This document shows, one piece after another, positions 24,297 through 34,792 of a stretch of 64,000 nucleotides of DNA. A program made the translations under genes and the position numbers. The notes under the pieces are model-generated. The model was not told where the DNA came from. It was given only the letters and a program-made list of their open reading frames with translations, and did not search any database. The stretch is from Eurosta solidaginis (Eukaryota; Arthropoda; Insecta; Diptera; Tephritidae): positions 62,592,779-62,656,778 of the forward strand of contig NC_090319.1 in NCBI RefSeq assembly GCF_040869045.1, in the 5' to 3' direction. Within the stretch, counting starts at the first letter, position 1. Each line of letters opens with the position of its first letter.

Positions 24297-24707
24297 ATGT
24301 TAACACATCCAAAGCAAGTAAACAAGGTTAAGTTGAACTGGCCGGTCAATAAAGAACTCACATAGACCGAATGTGTCCACAAAGTTACCAGAATATGTTT
24401 GACGACCAAACAGAAGCTTCAGGTACCAGGATTTATGTTATAGATTAACTCCGTCCTCTTAGCAAATACTAGAAGTTTTCTCAGATCCAGCTTAATTGCT
24501 ACCTAGACAGCTGACAACTCTGCTGCCCCTAATAATTGGAGCCTAGGACCAGGCGAGCGCAGGACACGAACACAAAACGTGCTCAGCTGTTTCTTCCTGC
24601 AGCTCGAACTTCCTACACCTGCTGTTACTGACGAGACCTAGCAAGTAAACAAACTTATCACTAAAATTTTAATGCTCACGATTAATTTGTTCTAGCATAT
24701 ATAACCA

Positions 24708-25504
24708 TTTTTATACCTTTCATGAACATGAAATGGTATATTAACTTTGGTCCGCTGTTTGTAACGTTGAGAAATATAGAAGATAGACTCACAATTAAGT
24801 ATACCGAATTGATCAGGGCGACGAACTGAGTTGATATAGCCATGTCCGTCCGTCTGTCCGCCCGTCTGTCTGTTTGAACGCAAACTAGTCCCTCAAATTT
24901 TGAGAAATCTCATTGAAATTTGGCACAAGGATGTATTTTTGTATTATATTAGACATTTGTCGGATCCGGTAGGATCGGACAACTATAACATGCATATATC
25001 TCCCATACAACAGGTCATTCAGATAACACGATTATGGTCATTCCTGCCGCAATTTAGAAAGTATAAACGTGAAACTCGGTGATATATATTTTAATATATC
25101 ATAGAAGATTTTCTGAAAAAATCACTTTGATCGGAGCTATATATAGTATATATCCCATAAAACCGAACGTTAAGATAGAAAGATTTTTGGCCATTTCTCT
25201 TGAAACTTGGTGATATATATTCTAATATATCATAGAAGATTTCTTGTAAAAATCACTTCGATCGGAGCTATATATAATATATATCCCATACAACCGATTG
25301 TTCAGATAAGGGGGTTTTTTGCTATTTTTTACTTTATATTTATCTTAAAAATCGTTTAGGTATATACATCTGTTCACTATATATTTCTTATCTTATACAT
25401 CCAATTATTTGGAGATTACGAACGGGATAAGATTATTGTTCAGCCCCATTCATGAAAGGTATGAAGTCTTTGCCACAGCGGAAGACAGTCCCGTCGTTAC
25501 TTGT
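24708..25504 (-). mobile_element. Helentron-like repeat, family C
   Basis: On the minus strand it starts ACAAGTAACGACGGGACTG, continues with an imperfect hairpin (GTCTTCCGC / GCAAAGAC), then CATACCTTTCATGAATG. It ends with GGTATAAAAA preceded by a second TACCTTTCATGAA in inverted arrangement (plus strand TTTATACCTTTCATGAACAT at 24709). The architecture equals families A and B with a different inner repeat. The interior has two near-identical ~120-bp units (GATATATATTTTAATATATC and GATATATATTCTAATATATC) and the GTCCGTCCGTCTGTCCG run. Confidence 0.65.
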
Positions 25505-26301
25505 TTTATGATGATAAAGGTGTTAAAATGCCCCAGTAACTTTGCCACTATCAATTGCTTTATTTACGACCGTTACACGCGCACAATTGTACAAGGAAGA
25601 TGTAATTGCTAAATGCTAGAGACCTACCCTCGCTTGGATGAGCTGCTGCGTAATCTTTGGGTTTTTTATTGCATTTCTTAAATGGCGTCAATGGACATGC
25701 CTCTACGACAAAACGGCGCATACTTGGCTTATCGTTCTAGTTTCTTGTTTTTTTTTTTTTATTTGTTGACATGTTAGTTATAAAGCAACGTGTTTGTACG
25801 TTTGTACATTTTGTGCAGCCAATTTATTGTTTATTTTTGTTTTCTAATTTTTTTATTTTTTACGCAATTTAGAATAAACCGAATGTTTAATTACGAGCGC
25901 ACGCACTGCCGTTGACTATGAAAATCAAATCAAAAACAAATAAGTACATACACAGCTGTAATTCTTGCGCTCTTACTAACACATCTAATAGATAACGGCA
26001 TTAAATGCGGAAGCGGAAATATTTTATAGTGATTAAATTCACCATAGTACACACATACACCTATATAGCATATTAACAGCTTGCTGCAACCCTTTTTGTT
26101 GCTGCAAAATTACTCACCACATTGTAATACCGGCACTGTTAAATAACATTTTGAAGTTAAGCCACAGAGCAGAGCATGTCATGCACAAATCGCTGCCTGC
26201 GTCAGCAGAGCCGTATGCAGAAAACTTGTTAAACATAATAATAACAGAGAAATCTTGTTACAAGATGTTCACAGAAAACTGTAAATGTTCGTATGGTACT
26301 T

Positions 26302-26347
26302 CCAAAGAAGGTGAAATTATTTAAATTTTTAAATACACCTTCTTTGG
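26302..26347. repeat. Short perfect hairpin
   Basis: CCAAAGAAGGTG and its exact complement CACCTTCTTTGG are separated by 22 bases, and an additional A/T-only inner stem (TATTTAAA) is possible after a small bulge. It could be a structured RNA precursor or a transposon trace. Nothing else identifies it. Confidence 0.55.
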
Positions 26348-26399
26348 TTTGTATGTGTCAAATGCACTGTGATTTGTATAAAATTCTCTTCGTCATTCT

Positions 26400-27190
26400 G
26401 TTTGTACATTGACATGTAAACGAAAGCAGCGTTGTAACAGAAAATTCGGCATACTCTGGACAGACTGCTTCAACATTCATTTAACATTGATGCTGTTTCT
26501 GTTGGTATTTTCTTTATGCTGCTGCTGCTGCGAACTGCGGACTGCAACTGTTTTGTATGCGGCTGCATTGGGGTATTGAATTGGGTGAACTGTTCAGTCG
26601 CGATAGAGCACGCATTCGAATGACAACGTTTAAGCGGATACGTGTGCGAGACAAATTGTGAATGAATTTGGTTAATTCTCATATGTGCGCGCATACTTTC
26701 ATACAAACAAATGCGCACTGAGTGTTGAGTCAAATAAGAAAATTTGTACGTGCAACAAATTTCGGAATATAAAGTGCACAGTGGAAATTGTCAAACGTTA
26801 AAATTATAAGAATAATTCAAATACTTAAAGGAAAGTGTTAATTCTTAACAGTGCAAAGGCTTGTGTGTCTTTACTTTTATTTAAAAAAACATAAAAAAGT
26901 ATTTAAAAAAAAAATAGTCAAAGCACAAAAAAAAACCAAAAATTTTTGGTGCAACTTAATTTGTAATGCCGCTTCGATCTTTTGTTTTTTTTTTTTTTTT
27001 GTGAAATAAATTTAATTGCAATGCAAAGGTAAAAAAGAAGTGTAAACGTTTGAACATTGGCGAATTTGAAATTTTTGTTGGCGTTTAGCTCTAATGCGTG
27101 AGTGCGCGTGAAATGCGTCTAGGACGCGCTGCGTTTGTTGGTTGCGTTGCACGCTTGGTGTTGAGTACGTGCGAGTGTCATTGTAAAAAA
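26400..27190 (+). promoter_or_regulatory. Leader-like region, possible promoter or first exon
   Basis: Less AT-rich than its flanks, with a CTGCTGCTGCTGCG run, an initiator-like TTCAGTC at 26593-26599 and, farther on, GTGAGTGCG at 27097. The initiator has poor downstream-element matches (DPE window ACAAC), so promoter evidence is weak. No coding frame with recognisable content. It may be an upstream region or non-coding exon of a gene outside the window. Confidence 0.3.
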
Positions 27191-27239
27191 AAAAATGTTA
27201 TTGAAATGTATTAAGTGATTATAAAAAATTAAACAGGTT

Positions 27240-28055
27240 TACACTAAACTCAAATTACAAATGAATTTGTCGTAATCTTTTTGTTGTTTGTGGAAATGTG
27301 ATGTGAATAAGACACCAGATTTTAATTGAAAATTCAATGATGTTAGAGTTAAATTTTTTTTAAACAAATATAATCTTTTTTTACGTAATAATTTTTTTTT
27401 AATAAAAAAGATAATCAAATAAGTTTAAACTCTTTGAGATTATATATTTTTGATCGAAAATAAAATTTCACTAGTTTTCGAGCAGCACTACTTGCCCTTT
27501 ATAATTTTTCGAAAAAAAAAAATTTATGATTTAAGCTTTTGATAATTTTAATCCTTTCGGATCGAAGACAAAAAAATTATTAGTTTGTGAACATTTTTTT
27601 TATACAAGTCGAGAGCGCTTAATAACGCGGTTCTGTTTTGACTATCAATTCTTTGCAAGTGAAAAAATTAGTCACTACTATTTAAAATTAATTCTTATTG
27701 ACCGAAAAAATATTATTTTTTTAGAAAGTTCGCAACCTCTGACTAGCAATTCTTTAAAATTTAAAAATTAAAGCTAAAATAAAATTTAATTACTTTTAAA
27801 TTTAATAATTTCTAAGCAGATCGAGAGTGATCAAACCCCGATTTTCTGATTTGGCTTCTTTGTATTAAAAAACAAAAATAATAATCAAATCACTTGGAGA
27901 TATATTCGATTGGTTGAAAATGAATTGAAATTACTTTGTGAATGGAATTTTTGTTTAAATATTTTTTATATATTGTCCATCCAAAACATAATTTGATTGT
28001 TTTTGGTGTTAAATTTTTATTACTTTCTTGTTTTTAGGACTTAACTTTGTGAAAT
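27240..28055. other. Very AT-rich non-coding stretch
   Basis: Homopolymer A and T tracts throughout. No gene or repeat end recognised. Confidence 0.5.
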
Positions 28056-28059
28056 AAAA

Positions 28060-29310
28060 AAATTATCTTGCCTCCTAGAAATGAATAAAATAAAATAAAA
28101 TTATTGAATAAAATTTGTTTTAGCAAAATAAAGAAAATCAGAATTTTTGTTTGAAACTAAATAAAAATTAAAAATAAGTCATTTAAAAACTAAATATTGA
28201 AAAAAAACTATTTTTTTTTAAATTTTATTTTTTTAAACCAAAGAAGGTATCTTAATCCATTGTTTTAAACACGTTAAAGAAAAACTTCAGGTAACGATTA
28301 TATAAAATTTTTTACAAACTAACTCGTATATTTTAAGATATTTTCATAAGTGAAAATAAGAAATTATCGATTTCCATTTTTTGCTGTAGGCAATACTTTT
28401 TAGTTGTATTTCTTTCTCTGAGCTGAAAAGCATAGTAGGCAGTGCTCTTCTTTGTTAATCTTAAAATTATTTTATGCCTAAATATATAATAATAATAACA
28501 GTTTCAGTTATTATACAAACGAAATGTTTGGATTAGATTGAAGAAATTTTATTCAACAGTGTAAAAAAATTTTTTTCGTTCTTTGAAAATGTTTTATTTT
28601 AAAAAAATTACTAGACCATTTTCCGTTGGATTTTAGAAAGAGTTAATTGGGTTTAACAATAGTCCGTTAGAATTTCGAAAATTAATTTGAAATGCATTTG
28701 GGTTTAAAACAGCGTGAAAATAATTTTTTTTTTTACTTTTTCCTAAATCCAATGAGGGTTTTTAAAACGTCATTTATTCTTTCTAAAATCCAATTGACAA
28801 TTCTTATTTCCAACTGACATTTTCGAAAATCCAACTCAAAATCGTTTAGTAATTCTTTAAAATAAAATATATTCAAAGATCAGAAAAAAATTTAATTAAC
28901 TGTTGAATAAAATTTACTTTATCATATCAAAATTTTTCGTTTGCATAAGAAGTAAGACTAAAAAGTATTGCCTTCATCAAAAAAAGAAATCGAAAATTTC
29001 ATAGTTATTATCACTTATGAAAATATCTTAAAATATCTCATTTATTTTGAAAAATTCTATCTTAAGATTTTTTCTTAAACGTGTTCAAAGCAATAGATTT
29101 TTATGTATACTTTTTTGGAGTAAAAAGATCAAATTAAAATTTGTTTTCTTCAATAATTTCTTCTTAAATAATTTATTTTTTATACATATTTATCTGTTTT
29201 CAAACTAAAACTCTGATTCTCTTAGTTAATTTTCTAATCGAAGCTAAACAAATTTAAGTGAATATTTATTATATTTTTTTGGTTGTTTCTATTCATTCGG
29301 AAGTTTTCCT
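28060..29310. repeat. Long imperfect inverted repeat (foldback)
   Basis: Left and right halves are complementary in order. Examples are AAACACGTTAAAGAAAAAC (28267) with TTTTTTCTTAAACGTGTT (29068), GGCAATACTTTTTAGT (28389) with ACTAAAAAGTATTGCC (28957), and TTTTATTCAACAGT (28547) with ACTGTTGAATAAAA (28899). The left arm carries a ~110-bp insertion near 28404-28510 that includes a dispersed fragment also seen at 21.65 kb. The arms have diverged, so this is an old foldback transposon or a hairpin-RNA type locus. Confidence 0.7.
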
Positions 29311-29465
29311 AGCAAAAAAGAATTCCAAAAAAATAGTTTTCTTCATATTCGGCCGGAAGACGAAAAAATACATGAAAAACCACAAAATCAGGAAGAAAAA
29401 TAGATCTTCCGAACGAATAACAAAAAAACTGTTATTATGGGTTTGGAAATTTCCGCATGAATAGT
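29290..29465. repeat. Second imperfect palindrome
   Basis: ATTCATTCGGAAGTTTTCC at the left pairs with GGAAATTTCCGCATGAATAG at the right, and the inner pair TATTCGGCCGGAAGA / TCTTCCGAACGAATA shares the same centre near 29380. The 68-codon and 63-codon frames on opposite strands here are mirror products of the palindrome. Confidence 0.6.
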
Positions 29466-29755
29466 GACGCAAAACAAAATTCATAAATAATAAATTCAGA
29501 AAAGTAACGTGGTTTTCCGTTGCGAACTGTTAAACATTTTTTATTATTATCCTAATTTTTTTCTGTTACAAAAAATCATATTTCTTAAATTTTTTCCTAA
29601 TAAATAACTAAAAATAACAAATATTAAATTTTGATTCAAATTAAAACAAAAAATACAAATAACTTGTTAAAAATTTGTTTTAACTCAAGTCGTCTGTCAA
29701 GAAAAGCGAGACTATGGAATCAATTTAAGTTTTATCTTCAGCTAAAAAACATGTA

Positions 29756-30533
29756 CACTGAAAGAAATGGTGCTAGTAAAATCAACAAATCGTTTCTGTT
29801 GTTCTTGACTTAACGGAGATTCGGTGAAATTGATCGAATTATGGTTAATTCGACCGAGTTCTTTGTCAAGCGAACAAAGCAGTTTAGTCATTTCAACAGA
29901 AGAGAAATTGTCGCTCTTAAGTTATCAAAATTCTGTAAAATTTACAGATTCCTAATCAATCTAACTGATGTTTTTGTTAACACAACTGATCGCACTGGTC
30001 ATTTCAACAGCGATCAACAGTCAATACATGAGCAAATTTCAAAGAGAATTTTACGCTCACTGCGCTCTCTACTTTGTACTTATGTATGCTGTGTAGTATA
30101 TGCATGCACATATTTACGTATGTATATGGCGGCCGCCGTGGTGTGATGGAAGCGTGCTCCGCCTACCACACCGAAGACCCTGGGTTCACACCCCGAGCAA
30201 AGCAACATAAAAATTTTAGAAATAAGGTTTTTCAATTAGAAGAACATTTTCCTAAGCGGGGTCGCCCCTCGGCACTGTTCTTCAAGCACTCCGAGTATAT
30301 TTCTGCCATGAAAATATCTCAGTGAAAACTAATCTTCCTTGCAAATGCCGCAACATAGGTACTTTCGTACAAAGCTGTTGCAACCACTTTTTTTTGTTCA
30401 TTTGACTACTAAAACGGTCAATTACGAATCAACGATTTGTGCGTAGTTGATTCAACATCTTGTTGCAATAGATAACAATTTACAGACATTTCGGTTGAAT
30501 TGACCCGATTTTACCAGTCTTTTTCTTTCAGTA
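29756..30533. mobile_element. TA-flanked MITE containing a SINE
   Basis: The left end CACTGAAAGAAATGGTGCTA and the right end (minus strand TACTGAAAGAAAAAGACTGG, then TAAAATCGGGTCAATTC) are inverted copies of ~35 bp with mismatches. Both outer sides carry TA (29754-29755 and 30534-30535), fitting Tc1/mariner-type insertion. No transposase is present. A tRNA-derived SINE is nested inside at 30131. Confidence 0.6.
30131..30345 (+). mobile_element. tRNA-derived SINE
   Basis: The head contains a pol III A box TGGTGTGATGG (30139-30149) and a B box GGTTCACACCC (30183-30193), 33 nt apart, as in tRNA-derived SINEs. The tail includes GGGGTCGCCCCTCGGCA, GCACTCCGAGTATATTTCTG and CTCAGTGAAAACTAATC, which I recall from LINE 3' ends in flies, so mobilisation by that LINE is likely. 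Intact pol III boxes suggest it may still be transcribable. A weaker copy is at 45.7 kb. Confidence 0.75.
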
Positions 30534-30546
30534 TAGCTACTTAAAA

Positions 30547-30676
30547 AAAAAAAAATTATAAAAAACTAAATCTCAATCGATCGAACTTATTGATGTGTTT
30601 TTTAGTGATTACCTAAAAAAAATTATAGAAAAATAAAACTCAATCGATCGAATTTATTACTGTGTTTTTTAGTGAT
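30547..30676. repeat. 66-bp tandem duplication
   Basis: Two units share AATTATA, CTCAATCGATCGAA and TTTTTTAGTGATT at a 66-bp offset, with a few substitutions. The self-complementary TCGATCGA lies in each. Confidence 0.7.
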
Positions 30677-31167
30677 TTCTTCAGTGTGGAGTTAATATAA
30701 AATTTTAATACTTCAACACTGAAACACAAAATTTTATTCAACAATCTGACCCTAAGTGCAAGTTATAACATCATACTCCCGTTCATTGCAAAAAGACAGT
30801 AAAATATCCTTACTGCCTTTTAGGAATTTTATTGCCAATAAATTTCTGCGATTACAGTTCAATCATAAACTAAATAAATACGCATTTAAAATTCGCAATG
30901 AAAGATAAAACAGGGTCTTCGATTTGAAGATTTTAGATTTGCTAAACAAAAACTCAATTTTCTCCGATTTTCTTTTTTAAAATTTACTGCTTTTCTGCTA
31001 TGGACGGCAGCATAAAAGCCATAAACATTCAACAGCATTAAAAAAAGTTTAAAGCTATTATGAAAACGGAAACAATTATTTTTTTTTTGAAAACTTTTTA
31101 CAAATTCGATTGCGGAATACAAGGATGAGTTTATTTGGCCCAGTTGCAACAAAATGTTAAGATATTC

Positions 31168-31798
31168 AGGCCTGTTCTGAATTCCGACTTGTTTTCAAAA
31201 GTAAAATGAGGCTGATTCCGAGTCGATTTCTTTTTGGTGCTCTCAATTCCGATTGAAACAAATCGATTCGACGTCGATTTCGAATCGTTTTCATTTCGAG
31301 TCGATAATCAAGCGAAACAGCTGTTTTTATTTATTTCGGTTTTAGTTAAATTAAAATTGTGCAACAATTTAAACAAAATGCCAGAACCGTGGTTTTCGGA
31401 AATGCAGAGGCAAGAAGACGTGCAATTGTGCATAAAACTCGCAAAAATCGATCGATCGAAATTGAGAACACGTCGGTTTCCTTTCGACCAGAATCGCTTT
31501 GTTCAGTTTGGAAAATTTTTGATAGGAATTTTCAAATTAAGATTTGTTATACTAAATAAACAAATAGTCCAGCAAAAAGTTGTTATAGATCATACAAATA
31601 AGATGAATAATTTAATAAAACTTATTTGTGGGAAAAATAATGTAATTATCTGTGCTTAATAGGCTAATTACTTTCGATTCCGACTGCTCAGAGGCTAAAC
31701 TTTTCAAATCGACCAAGTCTGATCGGAATCGATATTCAGAACACCAATCCATTCCGATTCCGAATAAATTTGTTGGAATCGAAATCCAGAACAGGCCC
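31168..31798 (+). mobile_element. PIF/Harbinger-like MITE with transposase remnant
   Basis: Ends are AGGCCTGTTCTGAATTCCGA and, inverted, GGGCCTGTTCTGGATTTCGA, with subterminal TCGATTCGA-type words on both sides. An internal stretch from about 31378 can be read as short Arg-rich, interrupted frames (for example AEARRRAIVHKTRKNRS) that resemble the N-terminal Arg-rich region of Harbinger transposases. Family assignment is inference. Target duplication is not clear. Confidence 0.5.
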
Positions 31799-31804
31799 GA
31801 TAGT

Positions 31805-33395
31805 AATATTCCGTCAAAATAACAGTAAAAAAAGCATTTAAATGTAGAAGTTTGAGATGTTTTCAAAATATGCTATTCTTTGCAAGCCTTCGAAAGTAAT
31901 AAATATTTTCCTTTTGTAAAAATTAGTTTTAGTGGTGGTTGTACGAACAAACAATTTAACAATGAACAGTTTGTCGAAAGATATAACCAGTAAAAATTGT
32001 AAGGATGTCAAAAATTGGAAAGGCCCAACACATTTTGAAAATTGCATATTACATACATATTTCTTCTAAATTTATTTTGAACGGATTTTCTCATTTCTGG
32101 GTGGGAAATTGGAAAAATGAATTTTGCAAGTGCTATAACAATTTTCGACAAAATATTGCACATTTATAGTACGATATGACTATACCATTTATGATTTTTT
32201 TTAAATCAACGGCTTACTAAAAAAAAAATGGAGCGTCCGAATAGATTTAATACAATTTTTGACTCATAAAAAACATCGCTGCAGAGATAAAATTTATGCA
32301 ATTCTGAACCTCCTACATTCCTGGAACGTTTTTATACAGCATAAACCAGTTCGCGCAATTATGATGCCACCTGAAATTAGAAGCACGTTTTTGGAACATC
32401 CAAACAGCAGCTTTGGCATAAAGGAGCTGTTTATCGATTTTGGAAACGACTAATAATTGTTTTAAGAACTGGTTCAAAAAATTCTGCAAATTAAAATGAC
32501 AGGCAACAAAGAAATTTTATCGTTTTATTCTTTGCCGTCCGTATGACCGAACCCTTTTGGAGTGTCCCGGCATCAAGTTTTGTATAACTGTTTTATCCAC
32601 TCTTAGCGACTCTGTTCACCACATTATTTTTTTAGCGATTTTTGCTGGTTTTCCTATTCTCAAACATTTTGCTTTCATCTGAGCCCAATATCGCTTATTT
32701 GGCCGCAACTAAGGCACGTTTGGTGGATTTAAGTTTTTCCTTGGGTGACACGAGCTTAATGCTCTGGAGCCAACTCCGTCCAAAATATAGATTAACCGTT
32801 ATGGTGACGTAAGAATGGCAGAAGACCTTTTTGAAAACATACCTTCAAAAAAATTGTTTCGTTTCAAAAATAGCTTGCCAAACCAAAACATTCTGTCAAA
32901 TTTTTCCATCAACCTTGCAAACATCGACTACCGAAACTAATAATACAGTCATAACAATTTTAATGACACTAAAACCAATAATCCGAAAATAAATAAGCAT
33001 TTGGTAAAATTCTGTTAGCCCTCCTTTATAATAACCAATTTTATAAAAGTAGTATGTATTCCGTAATTTCTGAGTAATTTCCACGTATAATATCCGATTC
33101 AAACTTAAATTACGACCTTAAAGTAAAGTTCTGGTATTTATCCTTTATTAATACTATATGTGAACTGGAGTATGTTTCAAGTAATTTTTTAGTAAATTCC
33201 GAGTATTTTCGCAATTAACACTAAAGTATGCTGTATGGATTGGATCAAATGATCTTTAAAATTTTTTCAATTTGTAAACAATTTTGGGCGATGTACATCA
33301 ATGGTCCGCATTGTATAGGAGAACTTCATTTCAGGAAAAATGTAAACATATATTTTATAAGATTTTTTTAGATCACCTTCTTACCGAACTTTTTT
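31805..33395. other. Non-coding stretch, possible DNA-transposon debris
   Basis: No intact frame. Around 32500-32780 the minus strand reads short runs such as PGHSKRVRSYGRQRIK with stops, faintly like a basic DNA-binding stretch of a transposase, but not enough to name a family. Confidence 0.3.
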
Positions 33396-33434
33396 GAACT
33401 TCCTTACTTACTTACTTAATTGGCGCTTAACCAT

Positions 33435-33917
33435 CTAAACGGTTATGGCCGTCCAACAAGGCGCGCCAGTCGCTCTCCGCTCCGCCAACCGGCGCCAATT
33501 GGTCACACCAAGGGAGTTGAAATCGTTTTCCACCTGGTCCTTCCAACGGAGTGGGGGCCGCCCTCTGCCTCTGCTTCCATAGGCGGGTTCCGATAGAAAC
33601 ACTTTCTTGGCCGGAGCATCATCTTTCATTCGCATAACATGGCCTAGCCAGTGCAGCCCCTGCGTTTTAACTCGCTGGACTATGTTGATGTCTGCATATA
33701 GCTCGTACAGCTCATCATTAAATCTTCTTCGGTACTCGCCATCGCCAACGCGTAGAGGTCCATAAATCTTTCGAAGAACTTTTCTCTCGAACACTCCCAA
33801 AGCCGCTTCATCTGCTGTTGTCATGGTCCATGCTTCTGCCCCATATAGCAGGACGGGTACGATAAGTGACTTGTAGAGTATGATTTTCGTTCGCCGAGAG
33901 AGGACTTTACTTTTCAA
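33435..33917 (-). pseudogene. RTE C-terminal region
   Basis: 160 codons starting within the connection region: RTKIILYKSLIVPVLLYGAE, then WTMTTADEAALGVFERKVLR, LHWLGHVMRM and GRPPLRWKDQVENDF, the standard C-terminal block of RTE-type polyproteins. It ends near the 3' terminus. A frameshift around 33920-34030 separates it from the RT part. Its function in the family is not well defined. Confidence 0.8.
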
Positions 33918-34029
33918 TTGCCTACCTAGTCCAAAGTAGCATTTATTGGCAAGATTGATTCTTCGCTGGATTTCAGTGCTGATGTTGTTGCTGGTTCACA
34001 AATAAACGAAGTATTTTACTATTTCGAAA

Positions 34030-34781
34030 TTATGGCTGCCAACAGTAGCGTAGGCGCATATGCGCTGACTCTTTGCTCGATGACAGCAGGTACTTCGTTT
34101 TGTCCTCATTCACCATCAAACCCGTCTTTACCGCTTCTTTTTCCAGTTTGGAGTAAGCAGAGCTAACAGCACGGGTTTTTAGGCCGATGATATCAATGTC
34201 ATCAGCATATGCCAGTAATTGCACGCTTTTATAGTATATTGTTCCAGTGCGGTTAAGTTCTGCAGCTAGTATAATTTTCTCCAGCATCAAATTAAAGAAA
34301 TAGCACGATAGGGGGTCACCCTGTCTGAAAAATCGTTTAGTTTCGAACGGCTCGGAGATGTCCTTCCCAATTCTAACTGAGCTGATGGTGTTGCTCAACG
34401 TCATTTTGCACAGCCGTATAAGTTTTGCGGGGAAACCAAATTCAGACATAGCGGCATATAGGCAGATTAACCAGGTCTGAAGCCGCACTGATAAGGTCCA
34501 ATCAGCCGGTTCACGGTGGGCTCCAATCTGTCGCACAATACACGTGAAAGGACCTTATATGCGATATTGAGAAGGCTGATTCCACGATAGTTGGTGCATT
34601 TTGCAGTATCCCCCTTCTTGTGGACTGGGCAAAGAACACTTAGATTCCAACCGTCGGGTATGCACTCTTCCGCCCATATTTTGCTAACAAGCTGCTGCAT
34701 GCGCCTTACCAACTCCTCGCTGCCGTACTTGAATAGCTCCGCAGGCAATCCATCAGCGCCCACGGCCTTTTTGTTTTTCAA
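34030..34781 (-). pseudogene. RTE reverse transcriptase fragments
   Basis: Two overlapping frames. The first (34467-34781) has DGLPAELFKYG, NYRGISLLNIAYKVLSR and GPYQCGFRPG, the fingers part of RTE reverse transcriptases. The second (34030-34536) resumes at AMSEFGFPAKLIRLCKMTL and includes RQGDPLSC and the catalytic YADD box (LLAYADDIDIIG). Between them the palm segment that should carry the first catalytic Asp is absent, with a frame change. The domain is therefore inactive although YADD is intact. Confidence 0.85.
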
Positions 34782-34792
34782 TCTGGTTATTG

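Noticed and set aside
24840..24880. Short regular repeats (GTCCGTCCGTCTGTCC) as a CRISPR-like array
   Set aside because: A simple tandem run found in several transposon copies of a eukaryotic genome. No spacers.
29258..29484. Overlapping Lys-rich frames on both strands
   Set aside because: Both lie in a palindrome and mirror one another. Composition explains the residues.
30131..30215. A true tRNA gene
   Set aside because: A and B boxes are present, but the arms do not form a full cloverleaf and the sequence continues into a SINE tail.
31234..31659. 141-codon frame as a host gene
   Set aside because: It lies within a TIR element, crosses the remnant in a different frame from the Arg-rich transposase-like part, and has no intact domain.
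32221..32800. Tc1/mariner or pogo transposase relic
   Set aside because: A few basic stretches look suggestive, but no TIRs, no DDE region and no continuous frame could be found, so I kept it only as unresolved DNA.
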